Shown: piece after piece, positions 1 to 3,289 of the stretch
Numbering within the stretch: the stretch's first letter is position 1
Layout: every line of letters starts with the position of its first letter
Assembly (NCBI GenBank): GCA_025922755.1
Contig: JAICHE010000104.1
Span: 1 to 5,029 of the forward strand
Length of the DNA stretch: 5,029 nt
Source of the DNA: Nitrososphaeraceae archaeon
Lineage (GTDB): Archaea > Thermoproteota > Nitrososphaeria > Nitrososphaerales > Nitrosopumilaceae
Reading direction: 5' to 3'
The notes under the pieces: generated by a model
The model's database searches: none
What the model was told of the DNA's origin: nothing
What the model saw: the letters and a program-made list of their open reading frames with translations, nothing else
Made by a program: the position numbers and the translations under genes

Positions 1-64
1 ACTTGAGAAAATGTTTCATTAGGCTGGTAATGTTTTTTTAATTGAAAGGAGCTGTAAACTACAG
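1..64 (+). other. Upstream leader with T-tract and SD-like site
   Basis: No complete gene fits here. A T7 run at 33-39 could be the end of an upstream transcript, since archaeal terminators are T-rich, or part of an AT-rich promoter (TTTTAATT, centred about 26 bp before the TTG at 65). A short open stretch ending in TAG at 20-22 could be the last codons of a gene entering from the left. There is too little sequence to say. Confidence 0.3.
45..51 (+). promoter_or_regulatory. SD-like site before the first small gene
   Basis: AAAGGAG resembles the archaeal anti-SD complement and lies 13 nt before the TTG at 65, at the long end of normal spacing. It favours the TTG over the in-frame ATG at 92, from which it is about 40 nt away. 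Confidence 0.45.
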
Positions 65-316
65 TTGACCGAATATTCTGCAGATGAAAAAATGGTTTTA
101 GTCCAATATGCCATAAAAAAATATGAAAATGAGGCAACACTGATTGAAAAATTACTGTCTATTATCTCTGAAAAAGATATTCAACGAACTATTGACACAC
201 TGATTGGCACTCAAAAAGTCAGAAGAATTGGTCCTGAAACTCTTCAAAATAATGAAAGTCACACAGAACTACCAGAATTGCCTGAGAACCTAAAACCAAT
301 TATTGACCAACTTTAG
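65..316 (+). CDS. Small hypothetical protein, possibly winged-helix-like
   Basis: This is an 83-residue, charged, soluble protein that I do not recognise. Residues 7-30 and 35-48 look helical. The pattern around 34-57 (a helix, a short turn, a second helix, then a basic KVRRIG strand) resembles the core of small archaeal winged-helix folds, but that is inference only. The last 25 residues are rich in Glu, Pro and Asn and are probably flexible. It has no Cys, no signal peptide and no membrane segment. Translation starts at TTG, supported by AAAGGAG upstream; the alternative is the ATG at 92, which would remove nine residues. The gene ends in tandem TAG codons (314-319) and is followed after a short gap by the secreted-protein gene on the same strand. 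Confidence is good that it is a gene and low for function. Confidence 0.65.
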   Translation: MTEYSADEKMVLVQYAIKKYENEATLIEKLLSIISEKDIQRTIDTLIGTQKVRRIGPETLQNNESHTELPELPENLKPIIDQL

Positions 317-325
317 TAGTAATCG

Positions 326-331
326 TTAAAT
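326..331 (+). promoter_or_regulatory. Weak TATA-like element for the secreted protein gene
   Basis: TTAAAT is centred about 27 bp before the ATG at 355, the spacing expected for a leaderless archaeal transcript. No SD site is seen before either the TTG at 343 or the ATG at 355. The element is short and AT-rich DNA is common here, so support is modest. Confidence 0.3.
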
Positions 332-342
332 CCTGAATTGTC

Positions 343-804
343 TTGTCCACGAATATGAATGACAGAATATTTGCAACTTTGTTCCTAAGTTTAGTTGTAA
401 TTTTTTCAACTTCTCAATTTGTTCTTGCCCATCCTCATGAAGGGCAAGTTTTGATTAATAGTCATACCCATCAACCACAAACTGAATACATTCCTTTGAA
501 TGGACTGATTGGAATTGAGAAAACATCTTTAATGTTCCATGCAGAAAACGAAAATTCTCTTCCTTGGGCTTTTGTGGAGGGAAAAATTGCAAATCCTGTA
601 GCGGGATATCCTGTAATCATCCAAATCTACCAAAATGATGAAGCAGTTCATTTTGCTCAAACTGATGTAGATGAAGATGGAAATTATGAATACAAATTCA
701 GAGTTTTAAACATAGAAGAGGGCAAAACAAACAAAATTTTTGATGGTGACTATAATGTTGTCATCTTCAAAGTTGTATACACCAATCAAGGAAATCTAGT
801 TTAA
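343..804 (+). CDS. Secreted beta-sandwich protein, predicted mature N-terminus HPH
   Basis: This is a 153-residue exported protein. Residues 5-29 form a Sec signal peptide: an Arg at 8, a hydrophobic core at 9-21 and a V-L-A cleavage site, so the mature chain should begin H30-P31-H32. A second His pair, H41 and H43, follows. Residues 55-153 look like an all-beta domain with an 'F-V-E-G-x-I-x-N-P-x-x-G-x-P-V' stretch, a 'VDEDGNYEYKF' strand turn and a final 'DYNVVIFKVVY' strand. I recognise this pattern from Ig-like domains of thaumarchaeal surface and secreted proteins. No C-terminal anchor is seen, so the protein is probably free outside the membrane. The long reading begins at TTG 343, but the ATG at 355 gives a more normal signal peptide and fits the TATA-like element; I prefer 355. 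Its stop overlaps the stop of the convergent radical SAM gene. The function is unknown; copper or other metal binding is a hypothesis. Confidence 0.8.
   Translation: MSTNMNDRIFATLFLSLVVIFSTSQFVLAHPHEGQVLINSHTHQPQTEYIPLNGLIGIEKTSLMFHAENENSLPWAFVEGKIANPVAGYPVIIQIYQNDEAVHFAQTDVDEDGNYEYKFRVLNIEEGKTNKIFDGDYNVVIFKVVYTNQGNLV
801..804. other. Shared TTAA: overlapping convergent stop codons
   Basis: The plus-strand stop TAA occupies 802-804 and the minus-strand stop TAA reads from 803 to 801. The two convergent genes therefore end inside one palindromic TTAA, with no intergenic space for terminators. Each mRNA must run into the antisense of the other. Confidence 0.85.
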
Positions 805-1682
805 AATCCTCGTAATCCTTGAGGTCTAACAACTTCAGGATGTTCTTTTAGCCATCTAATTTGATCAAGCATTTTTTGCTTGTCTTGCGGGAAGGTACCC
901 TTTATCGTATATGCATTAGAACCATGGTTTGCTCGAAACACAATCTCCTCTTTTGTTTCTATTCCGCTCAGTAATCCTTCAAGTTCTTCTAATGCTTCAT
1001 CATCATTTAGTCGCACAAATTCGCCGTTGTACTTTTGCAAAAATTCATCCTTTATCCCATTTTCTAAATAAAGAGTAAGAGCTCCTACATATTGAGGAGA
1101 ACAAGCACTAATTACTTCAGCTGTACCCTGAACATGCTCTTTGGAATATTTTCTTCCTCCTAGTCCCAAAATCACCATACATGACATCACATATCCTGCA
1201 TCTTTTGCCTTGTTTACTGACTTGATTATGGTTTTTGATGTTGCACCCTTTGTTACTTTCTTCAAAACAATATCAGACCCACTCTCAATTCCTAGATATA
1301 GCATATCGAGTCCGGCATCATGCATTTTTTTTAGCTCCTCTGGAGTCTTCTTTAGGAGATTCATAGGCATTGCATAACAAGATATTCTTTCGAGATTTGG
1401 GAATTTATCATAAATGTATTTTACAATTTTTACCATATAATCAGCATCAAGATTTAGAGCATCACCATCAGCTAAAAACACTCTTGTAGTATCAGGCATT
1501 TGTTTTGCCATCATATCAATTTCGAATTTTATTTCATCCCATGGTCTTTCTGAATATTTTTTTGACCTATACATGTCGCAAAAGGAACATTCGTTAAAGG
1601 AACAACCCAATGTAACTTGGAAGATTAATGACCTTGCTTCGGATGGAGGTCTATACAATGGGGCATCGTAGTTTAACATCAT
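801..1682 (-). CDS. Radical SAM enzyme of unknown substrate (CX4CX2C type)
   Basis: This is a 293-residue radical SAM protein. C27, C32 and C35 form the [4Fe-4S] ligand motif with a CX4CX2C spacing, one residue longer than the common CX3CX2C. I recall the same spacing in a widespread group of about 290-residue COG1032-like proteins with a 'GCSxNxCxFCxMY' signature. Further family marks are 'FLADGDAL' (69-76, second strand), 'LGIESGSD' (130-137, SAM contact region) and 'NHGSNAYTIKGTFPQDK' (252-268) near the end. The chain has only scattered other Cys, so no clear auxiliary cluster, and no B12-binding or TRAM domain. It should be cytosolic. Two ATG codons are adjacent at the start (1682 and 1679); no SD site precedes them, and a TATA box lies 37 bp upstream. 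It is divergent from the winged-helix gene. Family confidence is high; the reaction is unknown. Confidence 0.92.
   Translation of the reverse strand: MMLNYDAPLYRPPSEARSLIFQVTLGCSFNECSFCDMYRSKKYSERPWDEIKFEIDMMAKQMPDTTRVFLADGDALNLDADYMVKIVKYIYDKFPNLERISCYAMPMNLLKKTPEELKKMHDAGLDMLYLGIESGSDIVLKKVTKGATSKTIIKSVNKAKDAGYVMSCMVILGLGGRKYSKEHVQGTAEVISACSPQYVGALTLYLENGIKDEFLQKYNGEFVRLNDDEALEELEGLLSGIETKEEIVFRANHGSNAYTIKGTFPQDKQKMLDQIRWLKEHPEVVRPQGLRGF
866..882 (+). terminator. Perfect 6-bp hairpin with T-rich loop inside the radical SAM 3' end
   Basis: CAAGCA and TGCTTG form a perfect inverted repeat around TTTTT; with the first T of the right arm this gives T6 at 872-877. It lies about 60 nt past the stop of the secreted-protein gene. 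On the plus strand it is the first strong T-tract that gene meets, so it could end or define its 3' UTR. On the minus strand the same bases encode the residues K-Q-K-M-L, so the repeat may be chance. Confidence 0.25.
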
Positions 1683-1713
1683 GGGATTAAATCACACAAA
1701 TTAGTCTGTTTAT

Positions 1714-1724
1714 GTATTTTATAC
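1714..1724 (-). promoter_or_regulatory. TATA box of the radical SAM gene
   Basis: Read on the minus strand, this is GTATAAAATAC, a near-consensus archaeal TATA box centred 37 bp before the ATG. Transcription should begin near 1692-1694, leaving a leader of about 11 nt with no SD site. The element is itself a 4-3-4 inverted repeat. Confidence 0.6.
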
Positions 1725-1759
1725 TTTCTAGTGGAATTCTTAATTTTTCACACAATACC

Positions 1760-1772
1760 TTTTAGTGTAAAA
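1760..1772 (+). promoter_or_regulatory. Palindrome over the winged-helix gene promoter (possible operator)
   Basis: TTTTA-GTG-TAAAA is a perfect 5-bp inverted repeat with a 3-bp spacer, centred 27 bp before the ATG at 1793. That is where the TATA box of a leaderless archaeal gene would sit, and no better TATA element is visible. A dimeric winged-helix protein bound here would block TBP, so autoregulation is a reasonable inference. The repeat is short and AT-rich, so chance is possible. Confidence 0.4.
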
Positions 1773-1792
1773 CTTCATGAATTTGATAACTA

Positions 1793-2095
1793 ATGGCAAA
1801 TGATCCTGACGCAAAAAGACTCTTGTGGTTTATTTTTGCAGGCTCTCGAGGGGGACTGAATCGCCTAAGAATTATCTCTACATTAAAAGAAAACCCGTTA
1901 AATACAAATCAACTTGCAAAATCACTTGGATTAGACTATAAAGCCATTCAACACCACATTAAGATTCTTGAGAAAAATAATTTGATTACCAAAATGGGAG
2001 AAAAGTATGGAGTTACCTATTTCATCTCTACCTACCTGGAAGTAAATATGGAGACCTTTGAGGAAATTGCAGCAAAATTGGACAAAAGTAAATAA
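1793..2095 (+). CDS. Winged-helix (ArsR-like) transcriptional regulator
   Basis: This is a 100-residue DNA-binding protein, the usual size for single-domain archaeal winged-helix regulators. Helix 1 spans 22-32 with the typical 'GGLNRLRIISTL' opening. The helix-turn-helix covers about 37-62: 'TNQLAKSLGL' is the first helix and 'YKAIQHHIKILEKN' the recognition helix. Residues 65-79 make the beta-hairpin wing. A C-terminal helix (86-98) probably serves dimerisation. It has no Cys and no obvious metal-binding cluster, so metal sensing is unlikely; the signal is not evident. The ATG start is preceded by the palindrome rather than an SD site. The gene is followed after 25 nt by a small three-helix membrane protein on the same strand, a likely cotranscribed partner. 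Fold confidence is high; the target genes are unknown. Confidence 0.9.
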   Translation: MANDPDAKRLLWFIFAGSRGGLNRLRIISTLKENPLNTNQLAKSLGLDYKAIQHHIKILEKNNLITKMGEKYGVTYFISTYLEVNMETFEEIAAKLDKSK

Positions 2096-2101
2096 ACGCT
2101 C

Positions 2102-2108
2102 AGGAGGT
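2102..2108 (+). promoter_or_regulatory. Strong SD site of the three-helix membrane protein
   Basis: AGGAGGT is a full match to the 16S anti-SD complement, 12 nt before the ATG at 2121 and six bases past the regulator's stop. It is the best ribosome site in the window. Leadered genes inside operons use such sites, which supports cotranscription with the regulator. Confidence 0.75.
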
Positions 2109-2120
2109 TTTTCTCTCTAA

Positions 2121-2405
2121 ATGGAATCTACATCTCTAGTGCTATCTATTGTGTCAATTGCAAATATGGCAGTTCTGGGAGTACTAATTTGCATTTTTGG
2201 TAAAATGTATGGAAAAACAAAAGCTCAACTTCCTCTAGGGATGATTGTGGTTACAAGCATGTTATTTTTGCACAATATTATCGGCGGATTGGCATATTTT
2301 TCAATGGACCAGTTATTCTCTCATGAAATCTTCCCATACATGCTTGGAGTTGGAATAGCCGAACTGGTTGGATTACTGATATTTTTGAAAATTACTTTGG
2401 ACTAG
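2121..2405 (+). CDS. Small three-helix membrane protein paired with the regulator
   Basis: This is a 94-residue integral membrane protein. Predicted helices are 6-27, 38-60 and 70-90, with a basic loop between the first two (K28, K32, K34) that should lie in the cytosol and a short acidic loop (D63, E69) outside. Polar residues sit within or at the edges of the helices: N15, H51, N52 and E81. There is no signal peptidase site and no catalytic motif. The size and layout remind me of the small membrane proteins found beside winged-helix regulators in other archaea (DUF7521-like in haloarchaea), but this comes from memory of layout, not from alignment. The strong SD site and 25-nt gap to the regulator suggest one mRNA. 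A role in sensing or in sequestering the regulator is a guess. Gene confidence is high, function unknown. Confidence 0.85.
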   Translation: MESTSLVLSIVSIANMAVLGVLICIFGKMYGKTKAQLPLGMIVVTSMLFLHNIIGGLAYFSMDQLFSHEIFPYMLGVGIAELVGLLIFLKITLD

Positions 2406-2411
2406 TCTTAG

Positions 2412-2418
2412 TTTAATT
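2412..2418 (+). promoter_or_regulatory. Possible TATA element before the four-helix membrane protein
   Basis: TTTAATT is centred 29 bp before the TTG at 2444 in the 38-nt gap after the three-helix gene. No SD site precedes that TTG, so a leaderless transcript from here is possible. Read-through from the upstream pair is the alternative. Confidence 0.3.
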
Positions 2419-2443
2419 GTAATTGATATTCAGATAACTAGTA

Positions 2444-2884
2444 TTGCAAGAATATCTCAAACTAAACAAAAATATTCTAATAGCTTTTGCAGTTTCTATT
2501 ACTTTTTCAGCCATCATTGCTCAAAGTTTAGAGGAACAAGAAGATTATCTCAACACTACATACACACTAATTTTTGATTATGTGTTTTATTTTTCTACAT
2601 TTGGAGGTCTATATTATTATGATAACCGAAAAAAATACCTTTTACAATCTGGAAAAACAGACACTCAAAGACTTCGCCATGATCTAATTAAGATAATAAC
2701 ATCTCTAGGAATTTCGGAAATTGTATATACAATAGCTAGATGGATCTTACAATATTATTTTTTATCCATAAATTACGATCCTTATTTGGCATCAATTATA
2801 TCACAAGTTATATCCACTATTATCTACATGATAGTGATTAACTTGAGTGTAAAGGTTACGAGGTTGTACAAAGATGGCAATTAG
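2444..2884 (+). CDS. Four-helix membrane protein, unknown function
   Basis: This is a 146-residue integral membrane protein. Predicted helices are about 11-28, 40-59, 84-107 and 112-136. The basic stretch 60-83 (NRKK, then RLRH) and the basic C-terminus (KVTRLYK) should face the cytosol, and the acidic loop 30-35 (EEQED) the outside, so both ends are inside. The third helix carries conserved-looking polar residues (S91, E92, R99, W100). I believe similar proteins recur in Nitrosopumilus-type genomes but know no function. The TTG start is the first possible start after an in-frame TAA at 2435-2437; the next candidate (GTG, Val47) would delete helix 1, so TTG is firm. There is no SD site. Its last 11 nt overlap the start of the RNase H-like gene, which implies coupled translation. 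Confidence 0.8.
   Translation: MQEYLKLNKNILIAFAVSITFSAIIAQSLEEQEDYLNTTYTLIFDYVFYFSTFGGLYYYDNRKKYLLQSGKTDTQRLRHDLIKIITSLGISEIVYTIARWILQYYFLSINYDPYLASIISQVISTIIYMIVINLSVKVTRLYKDGN
2860..2864 (+). promoter_or_regulatory. SD site of the RNase H-like gene inside the upstream CDS
   Basis: GAGGT matches the anti-SD complement and lies 9 nt before the ATG at 2874, within the last codons of the four-helix membrane gene. It decides the ATG start and supports translational coupling. Confidence 0.6.
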
Positions 2885-3230
2885 CATCTATGTGGATGGT
2901 TCTGGAGGAGAAAATAGTGGTTACGGATATTTTGTTAAAGAAACTGGGGATTCTTTTTATGAAAAAAAACCAAATTTGACAAACAATCAGGCTGAATACC
3001 TTGCAATTATCGCAGCATTAAAAAAATTTGTAGACTCCAACCAAGAAATTACAATCTTTAGTGATTCAAAAAATACTATATCTCAACTAAATCATGAATA
3101 TGCAATAAACAATGAGCAGCTGCGTGAATTGGCACAAGAAGCTTGGAGTATTATTGGAAAATTCTCAAAACTCACACTAACTTGGGTTCCAAGAAAAGAA
3201 AATCTTGCAGGAAAGATGTTGGGTAGCTAA
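2874..3230 (+). CDS. RNase HI-like protein lacking the fourth catalytic Asp
   Basis: This is a 118-residue RNase H-fold protein. Three of the four carboxylates are clear: D8 in 'YVDGSGG', E41 in 'NNQAEYLAI' and D64 in 'FSDS'. The C-terminal 'WVPRKEN' (104-110) marks the last strand. Type 1 RNase HI then normally has 'xxAD', the Asp completing the DEDD site; here the reading is 'LAGKMLGS' and ends, so glycine (G113) takes that place and the final helix is very short. The basic protrusion of E. coli RNase HI is also absent. Family members cleave the RNA strand of RNA-DNA hybrids with two metal ions. This one may be weak, use another residue or serve a different role. A shifted reading frame past the stop could extend it (see findings). 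It is coupled by an 11-nt overlap to the membrane protein gene. Fold confidence is high, activity uncertain. Confidence 0.85.
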   Translation: MAISIYVDGSGGENSGYGYFVKETGDSFYEKKPNLTNNQAEYLAIIAALKKFVDSNQEITIFSDSKNTISQLNHEYAINNEQLRELAQEAWSIIGKFSKLTLTWVPRKENLAGKMLGS

Positions 3231-3258
3231 ATATGGATCAGAAATTCCTATGAATAAC

Positions 3259-3266
3259 TTTATTAT
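3259..3266 (+). promoter_or_regulatory. TATA box of the acyl-CoA synthetase gene
   Basis: TTTATTAT is centred about 28 bp before the GTG at 3290, the right place for a leaderless or nearly leaderless transcript. No SD site lies between it and the GTG. It gives the metabolic gene a promoter independent of the genes to its left. Confidence 0.6.
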
Positions 3267-3289
3267 AGAAAATCTTTAACTCCAAGAAA

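Noticed and set aside
1..22. Possible end of a coding region in frame 2 (TAG at 20-22)
   Set aside because: Only six sense codons are visible, too few to call a gene.
880..1377. Plus-strand open frames at 880-1071 and 1141-1377
   Set aside because: Both lie antisense within the radical SAM gene, whose motifs prove the minus-strand reading; their Ser/Phe-rich translations are shadows.
2401..2442. ACTAGT occurring twice, 36 bp apart, around the gap between the two membrane genes
   Set aside because: A six-base AT-rich palindrome repeated once has no visible function, and the first copy overlaps a stop codon.
2669..2690. 'RLRHDLIK' in the four-helix protein, reminiscent of a histidine-kinase H-box
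   Set aside because: No kinase N, G1 or G2 motifs follow, and the stretch leads straight into a membrane helix; resemblance is a few residues.
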